Assembly (NCBI RefSeq): GCF_001894805.1
Contig: NZ_BCWX01000001.1
Coordinates: 248,001-312,000 of the forward strand
DNA: 64,000 nt
Source of the DNA: Rhodococcus globerulus NBRC 14531
GTDB taxonomy: Bacteria; Actinomycetota; Actinomycetes; Mycobacteriales; Mycobacteriaceae
Direction of reading: 5' to 3'
Numbering within the stretch: the first letter of the stretch is position 1; each line of letters starts with the position of its first letter. Positions 51,188 to 60,407 of this stretch are shown one piece after another. Made by a program: the position numbers and the translations under genes. The notes under the pieces are model-generated. The model was not told the DNA's origin. It worked only from the letters and a program-made list of their open reading frames with translations, and searched no databases.

Positions 51188-52649
51188 CACCGCGCCGGAC
51201 TGCCGCCGGTCAGCTCGCGGCGATGTCCCAGATCTGGCCGTGCCGTCGTTGCCGGTCGCTCACGTGGATGTGTTCACGCCCACTCTGCTACAGCTTTTGT
51301 GTCGAGGTCGGGAGCGTTGCGCTGCCGTCGATTCGTCCTTCGTCCCCGTCCTCTGACGTTCATCCACGCATTCCGTCACGTTGGTGCAGGGTTTCAGGAA
51401 TTGTGGGATGGGTAACAGTGGGGAAGGTGGGTTGAATAATAGGAGTGACATGGATCCAGTTGTTTGGACGGAATCCGACGAACGCGAGTCCTGGTGGCGT
51501 GAAGTTCTGGGAATCGACAGATGCGGGCAGGAGTAAGCGATCGCGGGCATGGTCCAGCGTTCGCCGCGTAGCAGACGACATTTAGGGGGAGACCGCTCGT
51601 GAACCGTCGCGTCGGCATCCCAGTCGAAAGAGATAAGTGCAGTTGACGGCATTATTCGAGAAAAACCCGATTGTCCGCTCTGGTTCTCACGCAGCAGTGT
51701 GACGCGCATCGACGCAGCTGAAAACGGGTACCGAAACAGGTAATTCAACCGGTACGGGTAGGTACCCCCTTGCCTCGCTGAATCAGCAACGAAACCAAAC
51801 AGCGGGTTTTAATCGGCGTCTTCGCTTGACTTCCGAACTCGGGGCACTCGCCGAGCCTTCCGAGGGTGCAGTCTTTGGAGCAGAACGCGTTGCTCGCCGC
51901 GAGTAGCATCTATGTCGCGGCGTCGCTGCCCGGTGTCATCCGAATTGAATTGGCACGCATCAGATTTGGATTCTGTTATGAACGAGCCCAGCTGATGGAG
52001 CTTTCGTTATCGGATTGGTATCACGGTGAGCTGGAGCAGTGGTAAAGGCCTCCCGGCATTGCGTATTCCGATCGCACGGATCTGCCTAGAAATCGTGCTC
52101 AGTTCGAGGTCGTGAGCGATCGTTGAGTCGCGATATCGACCGGTCGGGTCGAAATCACCAAGTCAGGTATGCGCCTGGGTAATTCAGCCGTCGCACGCAG
52201 CTTCTGGAAGCGGCATCGTATGGAGTGCTTCCGTCCGCAACGCAAGGATCTGCATGTTTCACCCCCTGATTCCCGACAACTTGGGTAGACACCCGCCCGC
52301 CGTTGAGCAGTCTTCGAAGAGCTATCGGTTTGGTGATGTAGCTTCGAAGCCCCCGACGCAGGATCGGGTCCAATGCCGTTTCGCTCTGGATCCAAGTTCG
52401 GTCAGGGCTGTCGCCAGCAGATAGCGAGTGTCTCGGACCGACCGTCCTCCCGCGCGGTTTCACGGCGCAACAGTTGGACGTTCGCTTGATACCCATGCGT
52501 CCGTGGTCGTGAGAGTCCTAAGTGCACTTCTCGCCATGGCGTGTCTCCAAAAGTCATCCCAACGGGGTTGGTGCTGAAAGCCACGCGGCTCAGCACGCAC
52601 TGAGTGCCGCCTGCATGCACCTGCTCCGACCACATCAGTCAAGGAAAAT
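51188..52649. other. 1.46-kb region without a convincing gene
   Basis: The longest gene-poor stretch in the window. Open frames on both strands have erratic codon use and no ribosome sites. On the minus strand around 52300-52380 a short stretch reads GLRSYITKPIALRRLL, like the end of a response-regulator receiver domain, suggesting a decayed regulator. The last 150 bp form the leader of the M23 peptidase gene; I did not find the consensus of the c-di-AMP (ydaO) riboswitch there. Confidence 0.55.
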
Positions 52650-53552
52650 ATGAGTAAGCACAACAAACGCAAGACCTCCACCACAATTCGTTTCATCGCC
52701 GTAACTGCAGGAGTGGGCTCTCTCGTGGGCGCCGGGGCAGTAGTGAATTCCGGTATGGCCGGTGCACAAAGCTGGTCGGCGAGCTGTAACTGGGAGTGGC
52801 CGGTAAATGGCTCGCTCTCGCAGGGCTACCACGGAGGGCACGACGGCGTCGACTTCGCCGTTAACGTCGGCACGGTGCTCCATGCGCCTACGTCGGGCAC
52901 GATCTCTGTTGCCGGACCGAACGATCCGGGTGGATACGGCACGTACATCCAGTTGGAAGCAGATTCGGGTGAGCAGATCCAGATGGGTCACCTCTCCGAA
53001 ACGTGGGTCGGTGTCGGACAGCGCGTTGCGGTCGGCGACCAGATCGGCGCAACGGGCAACACCGGTAGCTCCACCGGGCCACACTTGCATCTCCGCATTC
53101 ACAGTGGCGGGGCCGTCGATCCCATGTCCTTCCTGAGTTCGGTCGGCGCGTGTGAAACTGGCGTGAGCAGTGCACCTGCACCTGCACCCGAACCTGAACT
53201 TGCGCCTGCACCCGCACCAGAACCGGAACCGGAACTCGCGGCCGCGCCTGCACCGGAACTCGCGCCTGCACCGGAACTCGCGCCTGCACCGGAACTCGCG
53301 CCTGCACCGGAACCCGTGCCTGCTGCGGATCCGGCTCCGGTTGTCGAGTCTGAGGTATCCGAACCCGCACCGGTAGAAAGCATTCCGGAGGTAGAGGCTC
53401 CCGTATCGGGCGAATCGGTGGTTGTTGCAGCCGGCGATACTTTGTTCGAGATCGGTGCAGAGCGAGGCCTCACCTGGCAGGCGGTCTGGGACATGAACCC
53501 ACAGATCGTTGATCCTGACCAGATCTTCGTTGGTGACGTAATCAACCTGTAA
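52650..53552 (+). CDS. Secreted M23 peptidase with LysM domain
   Basis: A 300-aa exported cell-wall endopeptidase candidate. The signal peptide runs to about residue 40 (AGA-QS). The M23 domain spans about 45-170 with the zinc ligands in HDGVDF (H-x-x-x-D) and HLHLRIH (H-x-H). A linker rich in Pro-Ala-Pro-Glu follows (about 173-240), partly made of exact 18-bp repeats. The C-terminal LysM domain (about 255-300, VVAAGDTLFEIGAERGLTW) binds peptidoglycan. AAGGAAAAT precedes the ATG. It probably cleaves peptide cross-links during growth or resuscitation. A hairpin terminator follows. Confidence 0.9.
   Translation: MSKHNKRKTSTTIRFIAVTAGVGSLVGAGAVVNSGMAGAQSWSASCNWEWPVNGSLSQGYHGGHDGVDFAVNVGTVLHAPTSGTISVAGPNDPGGYGTYIQLEADSGEQIQMGHLSETWVGVGQRVAVGDQIGATGNTGSSTGPHLHLRIHSGGAVDPMSFLSSVGACETGVSSAPAPAPEPELAPAPAPEPEPELAAAPAPELAPAPELAPAPELAPAPEPVPAADPAPVVESEVSEPAPVESIPEVEAPVSGESVVVAAGDTLFEIGAERGLTWQAVWDMNPQIVDPDQIFVGDVINL
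53244..53315. repeat. Four 18-bp tandem repeats in the M23 linker
   Basis: GCGCCTGCACCGGAACTC occurs four times in tandem, the last with one change. It encodes a six-residue APAPEL unit. Confidence 0.92.
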
Positions 53553-53619
53553 GTCCATCGCGTCCATCTGGTTCAGCAGCTAGGCGAATTCAGAGTTCAA
53601 GTTGATGCGCGTGAGTGCT

Positions 53620-53650
53620 GCAGCCGGGCCGTACATTACGGCCCGGCTGC
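53620..53650 (+). terminator. Hairpin terminator after the M23 gene
   Basis: 14-bp perfect arms (GCAGCCGGGCCGTA and complement) around a CAT loop, 68 bp after the stop and before the convergent gene; it may serve both. Confidence 0.75.
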
Positions 53651-53676
53651 TGTCGTGCTCGGCGGCGAAACGCAGT

Positions 53677-54180
53677 TCAGATATTGCTGAAATCAGAGAT
53701 CACTTGATCAAATGCACCCGTGCGCCCGGGTGTCACGACTTTTTCGAAAATCGTCAGTACGCACTCGTCGAGAGCGTCCACTACCGCGAGCGATTTTCGG
53801 GTGATGGTGTTTCTGCGGGACCAGCGTCCACGTTCCATGCGCGCCAAAGGGATTCCGTCACGCAGCGCCGTTGCCTTTCGGCCTGATGTGTGTGCGAAGA
53901 GATACGTCCGGTCTGCGATCGCGACTTCACATCGTTTGTTTCTCCGGCGCATCGCCTTTGGCTTCTGATCGAGGAATGTGCCGATCGTGCCGTCGGGCAA
54001 GCGGAGTACGGCAGGATGGCCTTTGCGGAGCGTCAGCGTGTCGCGATCGATCCCGTCGACAGGGGTCGGAAACAACTCGCCACGCAGGATCCCCGCGGGG
54101 TCGAATATCGTTATTGTCGAGTCCTCTTCGGCAACTTTGACGAACCACCCGGTTTCTGTGGGCCTGTAATTCCAATTCAT
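53677..54180 (-). CDS. Hypothetical protein, 167 aa
   Basis: A basic, beta-rich soluble protein (FVKVAEEDSTITIFDPAG, RLPDGTIGTFLDQKPKAMRRRNKR). The fold looks like the LURP/Tubby-like (scramblase) type, but this is only a weak impression. The ATG at 54180 is preceded by GGAGAAGGA at some distance. It is divergent from the DUF6461-like gene. Confidence 0.6.
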   Translation of the reverse strand: MNWNYRPTETGWFVKVAEEDSTITIFDPAGILRGELFPTPVDGIDRDTLTLRKGHPAVLRLPDGTIGTFLDQKPKAMRRRNKRCEVAIADRTYLFAHTSGRKATALRDGIPLARMERGRWSRRNTITRKSLAVVDALDECVLTIFEKVVTPGRTGAFDQVISDFSNI

Positions 54181-54276
54181 GCGGGGGATTATTCCTTCTC
54201 CCTTCAGGCCTGCCCCGGGTTGGTGACGTTGCCGAAACCGTACGTCGTTTGACGGGCGTTGTGGCAGCGTGTGACT

Positions 54277-55497
54277 GTGCCTACCTATCACGACTATTTA
54301 TGGCTTCAGCCGTACCTGGACAAGCGATTCGCCTTCGGATACTGCGCTGCTGTCATCCCCGGTCGCTCTCCGGCAGAGGTATTGAGTCTTCTTGGTGCCG
54401 CGAGTTCGCACTCGGACTCGGACGTGCACTTGGAGGCAGTTGGCGTTGCCGAGGTCGGCGAGGTGGAGCTAGACCTCGCGGATCAGGCCGTCGCAAGCGG
54501 ACTTGGCAGTCTGCATGTGATCGCGGTTGCAGCGATAGACGGCGATGACACGTTGTTGATCCAGCTCAACGGCGGGTCCTTCGCTGTCACCGAAGCGCTG
54601 ATGCGGCCGCTGCTACCCGATCGCGAGGTGGTAGCGCACTCTCTCAGCGTCAATGCCGACAGTCAGTTCATCTGGTGGTCGAACTGCGAACGTGTGGCCG
54701 CGTTCGAACTGTTTGGATCCGGCCCGGTGATCGGGGACGAGCGAGTCGTGGATCTGATCTGGGAAGTCGGTGGAATCGGAATCGACGACGATGCGCTCAA
54801 CGAACCGGGCGAGCATGCCATGGAAGGCGCTTTTGCTTTGGCCGAGCGGATCACCGGTGTGGCTGTAACCGCCGAATTGTTTGAGGCAGGACCATTTACG
54901 GTCGCAGTTGTACCCGGCGAGGGGAGGACCCTCCAGGTGGATCGTCGCGCTGCCCCGACACAGAACCCACCCTCGCAGTGGCGCGAGGTAGCGCGACACT
55001 ACAAGGCTGCGGAGCGGATTCCGCTGCACGGAATGATGTTCAAGGAGAGGCCTCCTGGCGGTCGCCCCAGCGCGGAACTCGAATTCTGGTTCAAACCTCG
55101 CACCTGTATCCGTCTGGCTGACGACGAAGGAGTGCTCTTTCTGCAGAACCGGCAGAAGCAGACATGGTTCCGCACCGACGGTGTGCTCGAAGTGCGAAGT
55201 GGTGGTTACAGTCTCGATATTCACATCACGCAACTTCTCCAGATACACAGGACTTGGCCGGACGCTAGATTCGCCGACCTTCTTCCGCCAGATACGGCCG
55301 GCCGGGCAGTAGAGGTCAATGGGCGGCGCGCGTGGGAGTTCGAGATGCCGCCGGACTGGGCAGGTCTTGATTCCACTGTTGCGTTCGACGAGGAAACCGG
55401 AATTCCGTTGCGGTGGAAAAATAAAACGTGCACCCACGAGATATCGGAGCTGGAAACCGGGATCGACATGGGCGACGGCTTTTTCACCGGTCCGTGA
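54277..55497 (+). CDS. Two-domain protein: DUF6461-like plus LolA/LppX-like C-terminus
   Basis: A 406-aa protein. The N-terminal half (YLWLQPYLDKRFAFGYCAAV, SPAEVLSLLGAAS, and a later ALAERITGVAVTAEL) fits DUF6461, a family of unknown function. The C-terminal half (about 225-406) resembles lipoprotein-sorting domains (FKPRTCIRLADDEG, QTWFRTDGVLEV, AVEVNGRRAWEFEMP, AFDEETGIPLRW) but lacks a signal peptide. The start could be GTG 54277, GTG 54271 or TTG 54259. The fusion is unusual. A hairpin terminator follows. Confidence 0.6.
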   Translation: MPTYHDYLWLQPYLDKRFAFGYCAAVIPGRSPAEVLSLLGAASSHSDSDVHLEAVGVAEVGEVELDLADQAVASGLGSLHVIAVAAIDGDDTLLIQLNGGSFAVTEALMRPLLPDREVVAHSLSVNADSQFIWWSNCERVAAFELFGSGPVIGDERVVDLIWEVGGIGIDDDALNEPGEHAMEGAFALAERITGVAVTAELFEAGPFTVAVVPGEGRTLQVDRRAAPTQNPPSQWREVARHYKAAERIPLHGMMFKERPPGGRPSAELEFWFKPRTCIRLADDEGVLFLQNRQKQTWFRTDGVLEVRSGGYSLDIHITQLLQIHRTWPDARFADLLPPDTAGRAVEVNGRRAWEFEMPPDWAGLDSTVAFDEETGIPLRWKNKTCTHEISELETGIDMGDGFFTGP

Positions 55498-55564
55498 CAG
55501 CATATGTTGGCGAGCATGGAGGGCGAGGGACGTATACCGTGTCTGGCGAGCAATCAACAACTGA

Positions 55565-55597
55565 ACCGGTGCCGACCTGGTGTCGGTCGGCACCGGT
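55565..55597. terminator. Bidirectional hairpin terminator
   Basis: Perfect 13-bp arms (ACCGGTGCCGACC and complement) with a 7-nt loop between the convergent DUF6461-like and cysteine hydrolase genes. Confidence 0.75.
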
Positions 55598-55644
55598 GCG
55601 GAGTCGGAAAACCGATCCGATTGTCGCCCTGTGCTATTGGGATG

Positions 55645-56280
55645 TCAGCTTGTCACGGACTCGCGCCCTTGGATCGCCGAGACCACAAGATTGCTCTTGG
55701 GTAGACTCGTCCCGGAATCTACGGCGTCGGCCCACTCGGTTGTCGTCGTGACCGCTGCGAAGTTCGATTGCAGAAGAACCATGAGTGTCTCGTGCAGTGA
55801 CTGGGCCGAAACCTGTCCCGCCTCGTTTGCCAAATGGATCGCCCCGGTGGCGTCGGAAAGAATCTCTGCGGAGAACCCGAGTGCCTCGGCCTCCACTGCG
55901 GTGCCGAGGTCGCAGTTGTTGGTCATATAGCCGACGATCGTGATGGTGTCGATGTCTTTCGCGCGCAGCCATTCTGCTACATCGGTGCCGGCAAATATGC
56001 TCGCGTACTGCTTGTGCACTCGCTTGGTCGCCGGGTCGATATGCCCCTCGAGTTCCGGGTGAAGTGACCATCCGGGTGTCCCTTCGACAAAGACCGGGGC
56101 GCCTTCGGGCATCTGGTGCTGAACGACGACGACGGGAACGTCGTTGGCACCGGCAACCTTGACCGCGCTGAGGATGTTGGCCAGCGATTCTTCACGCGGC
56201 GGGTACTGGATCTGCAGAGGCCCGTCGAAGTACTCCTGCTGGACGTCGACGACAATAAGGGCACGGCGGGGTGTAGTCAC
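55645..56280 (-). CDS. Cysteine hydrolase, isochorismatase-like family
   Basis: A 211-aa hydrolase with the isochorismatase fold. The catalytic triad segments are visible: LIVVDVQQEYF (Asp12), HKQYASIF (Lys) and GYMTNNCDLGTAVEA (Cys). The family includes nicotinamidases, carbamoylases and isochorismatases; the substrate here is unknown. It starts at GTG 56280. It is divergent from a GlxA-type regulator, a common pairing in which the regulator controls the hydrolase. Confidence 0.9.
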   Translation of the reverse strand: MTTPRRALIVVDVQQEYFDGPLQIQYPPREESLANILSAVKVAGANDVPVVVVQHQMPEGAPVFVEGTPGWSLHPELEGHIDPATKRVHKQYASIFAGTDVAEWLRAKDIDTITIVGYMTNNCDLGTAVEAEALGFSAEILSDATGAIHLANEAGQVSAQSLHETLMVLLQSNFAAVTTTTEWADAVDSGTSLPKSNLVVSAIQGRESVTS

Positions 56281-56426
56281 AGTTCATCACTCCTGATGGC
56301 AGTTCGGATACAGTTCCGGATCGGCTATCCGGATGATCGTGTTCCATTCTTCGGTAGGTTTGTATGCATCCGTGAGTGGCACGGGTGCATACTTTCGATG
56401 ATTTTGCGCCACGTCTGGGAGAGCCG

Positions 56427-57425
56427 ATGCGAATCGCCGTGTACGCGTTTGACGATGTCACGATGTTTCACCTTGCGGCACCGATGATGGTGTTCGGTGA
56501 GGTGGGTCGCCTCGGACTTGCACACGGCTGGGAAACCCGGCTTTGGTCCGACCGAGCGGGCGCGGTTCGGACCACCGAGGGGTACTCGATCGGCGAGGTA
56601 GCGGGACTGCGGACGCTCGACTGGGCCGACATCGTGATCATTCCCTCATGGCCGCTACCACTTTCGCCGATCAGCAAGCTCTTGCGAGCCGAACTTTCCC
56701 GAGCGCACTCCCGCGGCAAGCCGATCGTAGGGCTGTGCCTCGGCGCTTTTGCTCTCGCTGACGCAGGACTCCTCGACGGTCGCTCGGCTGTCACACACTG
56801 GGACATGATGCCCACGCTTGCCGAACGCCACCCCAGCATCCGCTTGGACGAATCGGTGCTTTACATCGATCATGGCGACGTGATGACGTCCGCCGGGACG
56901 GTGTCCTCGGTCGATGCGTGCCTGCATCTTGTGCGGAAACACCTCGGATCCGCAGCGGCCACCCGCGTGGCGCGAAACCTTGTTGTTGCACCGCATCGAG
57001 AGGGTGGCCAGGCTCAGTACATCGAGAGACCACTTGCGGAATCTGCCGGCGACACAGCTGTTGCAGACGTGCTGGAATGGGCGCTCGGTCGGCTTGACGA
57101 ACCGCTTTCCGTCGACCGCCTCGCGGGTCAGGCGCGGATGAGTCGGCGAAACTTCATCCGTCAGTTTCGTCTTGCCACAGGGACTACGCCGGCACGGTGG
57201 GTTCAAGAACAACGACTGGGTGAGGCTCGAGTTCTCCTGGAGACGACAGACTGGAGTATCGATGCCATTGCAGGCGCGTGTGGGTTCGGGAGCGCTGTCA
57301 CCTTCCGGCAGAACTTCGTATCCGCGTTCGCAACCACTCCTTCCTCGTACCGGAAGCAGTTCGCCGACCACTCTGGCAATGGTTGTGTCGACGCAGTCTC
57401 AACGTCGGCTAGGCGAAATGAGTAA
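56427..57425 (+). CDS. GlxA-family AraC-type transcriptional regulator
   Basis: A 332-aa regulator. Residues 1-175 form a DJ-1/PfpI-like sensor domain (IAVYAFDDVTMFHLAAPMMVF, nucleophile elbow GLCLGAFALADAGLLDG). Residues about 215-315 form the AraC double helix-turn-helix (LAGQARMSRRNFIRQF and IAGACGFGSAVTFRQNF). GGGAGAG precedes the ATG at 56427. It is divergent from the cysteine hydrolase gene, the likely target. Confidence 0.92.
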   Translation: MRIAVYAFDDVTMFHLAAPMMVFGEVGRLGLAHGWETRLWSDRAGAVRTTEGYSIGEVAGLRTLDWADIVIIPSWPLPLSPISKLLRAELSRAHSRGKPIVGLCLGAFALADAGLLDGRSAVTHWDMMPTLAERHPSIRLDESVLYIDHGDVMTSAGTVSSVDACLHLVRKHLGSAAATRVARNLVVAPHREGGQAQYIERPLAESAGDTAVADVLEWALGRLDEPLSVDRLAGQARMSRRNFIRQFRLATGTTPARWVQEQRLGEARVLLETTDWSIDAIAGACGFGSAVTFRQNFVSAFATTPSSYRKQFADHSGNGCVDAVSTSARRNE

Positions 57426-57738
57426 CTGTCGCGGTCAATTACGACAGCTGTCACGGACAGGCTGGAACTGCGCCGGTAAAACAGTTTCAGTTCCTGGTAG
57501 GCGCTGTCGGCGCATCGCTCGGATGTGAACTAGACCACTCTGCGTTTACGTTCAGGCACGGTGGGGCGGTTACGGTTTGGTCCGCCGACGAGATGTTCAC
57601 ACCTGAGGTCGGCGGACCACCTGAGTTGCGCACTGGCCTACGTTCCCTGCAGTCCGCTCGCTCGAATGTCTGAACGCTTTCGGCCCATATGCGGGACCAA
57701 GGTCTTCAACTCGGGTTGGTTGTGGCACACTTCCAGCT
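57426..57738. other. Intergenic region, no gene seen
   Basis: About 310 bp between the GlxA gene and a short membrane-protein gene. No promoter or hairpin could be assigned. Confidence 0.45.
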
Positions 57739-57900
57739 ATGTGGTGGATTGTCGGAATTGTCGTAGTTTGGATCGTCCTGGGAGCATTAGTGGGGCTCTG
57801 GATAGGTCGGTCGATCAGCCACACCGATCTCGAGGAATCGGCCGCCGAACTGCGCCGTACAGCGAATCACGACAAGCAGCCGAATCGTTGCGGGGACTAG
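57739..57900 (+). CDS. Short single-pass membrane protein, 53 aa
   Basis: A 53-codon frame that begins with a strongly hydrophobic helix (WWIVGIVVVWIVLGALVGLW) and continues as a charged tail (HTDLEESAAELRRTANHDK). The sharp membrane-then-helix pattern is typical of genuine small actinobacterial membrane proteins. No clear Shine-Dalgarno was seen. It converges on the stress SDR gene. Confidence 0.6.
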   Translation: MWWIVGIVVVWIVLGALVGLWIGRSISHTDLEESAAELRRTANHDKQPNRCGD

Positions 57901-57932
57901 AGGGGGCAGGTGAGTGCGAACGACGGCGGTCG

Positions 57933-58829
57933 TCAGGTAAGTGGCTTACCGCCGGTAACTCCGATGACTTCACCTGTGGTGTAACTGGATTCGCCGGACG
58001 CGAGGAACACGTAGGCCGGTGCGAGTTCGGCAGGCTGGCCGGCTCGCCCGAGCGGTACGTCGTCCCCGAATGTCTCGAACTTCTCCTTGGGCATCGTCGC
58101 CGGAATCAACGGGGTCCAGATCGGCCCTGGAGCAACGGCATTGACTCTGATCCCTTTCTTGGCGACGTCGGCGGCCAGTCCTTTCGTGAAGTCGATGATG
58201 CCGGCTTTGGTGGTGGCGTAGTCAAGGAGCTCAGGCGAGGGAGCGGCGCCTTGGATGGATGATGTATTGACGATCGTTGATCCTGGCTTCATCACGGCAA
58301 TCGCATTTTTGCAAAGCCAGAAGAGTGCGTAGAGGTTCGTTTTCATCACGCGATCGAATTGTTCGGTGGTGATGTCGGCGATCCCGCCGAGCTGCACCAT
58401 CTGAAAGGCCGCATTGTTCACCAGGATATCGAGGCCGCCGAGTTCGCGGACGGCAGTCTCCACAAGTGCAGCGCAGTGCTCTTCGGATCGGAGATCGCCT
58501 GGGACTCCCACCGCTTTCCGGCCCGCCCGCTCGACCCAGTGGGCTGTTTCCCGCGCATCTGCTTCTTCCTCGTCGAGATAACTCAGCACCACATCTGCAC
58601 CTTCACGAGCGAAGGCGATCGCTACTGCTCGCCCGATTCCGGAATCTGATCCCGTAATGATCGCGCGGCGCCCCTCGAGACGTCCGGTACCGCGGTAGGT
58701 GTGTTCGCCGTGGTCGGGGGTAGTGACCACCTCAGCCGTGAGGCCGGGGTGCGTTATCTCCGGTTGCCGGTCGCGTATCGGCGCGGGATATTGAGTGGTG
58801 GGATCCTGCATTGCGTACTGGTCAGGCAT
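57933..58829 (-). CDS. General-stress-type short-chain dehydrogenase (YhdF/Gsp39-like)
   Basis: A 298-aa SDR with an about 45-residue N-terminal extension typical of the general stress protein 39 group. The coenzyme motif is TGSDSGIGRA, then NNAA, and the catalytic Ser/Tyr/Lys are in NTSSIQG and YATTKAG. GGAGG lies 6 bp before the ATG. Bacillus relatives belong to the sigma-B regulon. The substrate is unknown. It is upstream of no other same-strand gene within 30 bp; otsA lies 88 bp to its right on the same strand. Confidence 0.9.
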   Translation of the reverse strand: MPDQYAMQDPTTQYPAPIRDRQPEITHPGLTAEVVTTPDHGEHTYRGTGRLEGRRAIITGSDSGIGRAVAIAFAREGADVVLSYLDEEEADARETAHWVERAGRKAVGVPGDLRSEEHCAALVETAVRELGGLDILVNNAAFQMVQLGGIADITTEQFDRVMKTNLYALFWLCKNAIAVMKPGSTIVNTSSIQGAAPSPELLDYATTKAGIIDFTKGLAADVAKKGIRVNAVAPGPIWTPLIPATMPKEKFETFGDDVPLGRAGQPAELAPAYVFLASGESSYTTGEVIGVTGGKPLT

Positions 58830-58916
58830 GTTGAACCTCCGCGTGCTTTCCGGTTAATCAGGCTCTGGATCGAGAGCCCTGCCTTTCGTCGATGTCGTCG
58901 GATGGTCGTTCGCCCG

Positions 58917-60407
58917 TCATGCATTGACGGCGAGGTCGTGTTCGGTGTCGGTGAGATCGCGGACGGTGCCGTTGGCCGCAGAATCTGTGAGCGTAGTGAG
59001 AAATGAGTGGGCCCACCTGTGGACGTCGTGGGACATGACTTGACGGTGCAGGGCGGACATGCGGCGTCGTCCTGATTCTGCATCTTGGTGGAGCGCCGTC
59101 ATGATCATATTCTTCACACCGTCGAGATCATGAGGGTTTACCAAGTAGGATTGTCGCAATTCCATTGCAGCGCCGGTGAACTCACTCAAAACGAGTGCAC
59201 CGCCAAGGTCGCCGCGGCAGGCTACGTACTCCTTGGCAACCAAGTTCATTCCGTCGCGTTTCGGCGTGACAAGCATGACGTCGGCAGCCACGAACAGTGC
59301 GATCAGCTCGTCTCGTGAGACCGGTTGATACAGATAGTGCACGATCGGGTGACCGATCTGAGCATGGTCACCGTTGATATGCCCCACGTGTTCCTCGATG
59401 ACACCGCGGAGATCGATGTAGTGCTGCACGCGTTCGCGACTGGGGGTGGCCAGTTGCACCATGACCGTGTGCTCGGCATCGAGACGTCCTTCGTCGAGTA
59501 GTTCTTTGATCGCTTCGAGTCGAAGGTCGATGCCTTTGGTGTAGTCCAGCCGGTCCACGCCGAGAAGGATTTTGTCGGGGTTTCCGAGTTCCCGCCGGAG
59601 CTCGATGGCGCGAGCAACAATCGTGTCTTCCTTGGCTGCGGCTTCGAGTTCGTGTGAATCCACGGAGATGGGGAAGGCGCCTATATTGACGATTCGATCG
59701 TGGGTGTGGACCTGTCCCAGAACGCTCCCTACTTCCGTTCGGGTGGTCTCCAATTCGAGAAGTCGGTGTGCGAGAAAAAGGAAGTTGTTGGCGCCGCCGG
59801 GTAGATGAAAACCGATGAGGTCGGCACCGAGCATGCCTTCGATAATTTCTCGGCGCCACGGCAGCTGCATGAACAGTTCGACTGGTGGAAAGGGGATGTG
59901 CAGGAAGAACCCGATCTCGAGATCGGGGCGCAATTCGCGCAGTATCTTCGGTACGAGTTGCAGCTGATAATCCTGTATCCAGACCGTCGCTCCGGGAGCG
60001 GCGCATCGTGCAGCTTCCTCGGCAAATCTGCGGTTGACTGCAGAGTACGAACCCCACCAGTCTCGATCGTAGGTAGGCGGTACCAACACGTCGTGATACA
60101 GAGGCCAAAGGGTGTCATTCGAGAAACCTTCGTAGTATTCCGCAACCTCCTGCGACGACAACGAGACTGGGTACAGCGCCAAGCCGTCTTCCGTGAAGTG
60201 CTCGACGTGTTCGTCCGGCACTCCGGGCCAGCCCACCCACGCACCACTTTTTGCTCGCAAAATCGGTTCCAAAGCCGTCACCAAACCGCCAGGACTTCGT
60301 CTCCATGATGTGGTGCCGTCGGGACGGCGTTCCAAATCGACAGGTAGGCGGTTGGCGACCACGACGAAGTCCGCGTGGCCCTCGCCATTTTGGCGAATGT
60401 TGTTCAT
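58917..60407 (-). CDS. otsA: Trehalose-6-phosphate synthase
   Basis: A 496-aa GT20 enzyme that makes trehalose-6-phosphate from UDP-glucose (or ADP-/GDP-glucose) and glucose-6-phosphate. Conserved signs are VVANRLPV near the start, [11 protein letters not shown], the phosphate-binding [10 protein letters not shown], and [11 protein letters not shown] near the end. Trehalose protects against osmotic and desiccation stress and is a mycolate carrier in this lineage. No otsB phosphatase is adjacent. Its ATG overlaps the stop of the STAS gene by 4 bp, which couples synthesis of the two proteins. Confidence 0.95.
   Translation of the reverse strand: MNNIRQNGEGHADFVVVANRLPVDLERRPDGTTSWRRSPGGLVTALEPILRAKSGAWVGWPGVPDEHVEHFTEDGLALYPVSLSSQEVAEYYEGFSNDTLWPLYHDVLVPPTYDRDWWGSYSAVNRRFAEEAARCAAPGATVWIQDYQLQLVPKILRELRPDLEIGFFLHIPFPPVELFMQLPWRREIIEGMLGADLIGFHLPGGANNFLFLAHRLLELETTRTEVGSVLGQVHTHDRIVNIGAFPISVDSHELEAAAKEDTIVARAIELRRELGNPDKILLGVDRLDYTKGIDLRLEAIKELLDEGRLDAEHTVMVQLATPSRERVQHYIDLRGVIEEHVGHINGDHAQIGHPIVHYLYQPVSRDELIALFVAADVMLVTPKRDGMNLVAKEYVACRGDLGGALVLSEFTGAAMELRQSYLVNPHDLDGVKNMIMTALHQDAESGRRRMSALHRQVMSHDVHRWAHSFLTTLTDSAANGTVRDLTDTEHDLAVNA

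Noticed and set aside
51260..51748. 162-codon minus-strand frame in the gene-poor region
   Set aside because: Ser/Pro-rich with erratic codon use, no ribosome site and no recognisable family.
52400..52649. ydaO (c-di-AMP) riboswitch upstream of the M23-LysM gene
   Set aside because: Such riboswitches often precede actinobacterial cell-wall hydrolases, but I could not find the conserved GGGTGAA- and CCGAATCC-like segments or the closing CTAACC element here.
52635..53567. 310-codon minus-strand open frame with Arg/Cys repeats
   Set aside because: Its repeats are the complement of the Pro-Ala-Glu linker codons of the M23 peptidase gene; the plus-strand product has a signal peptide, M23 and LysM motifs.
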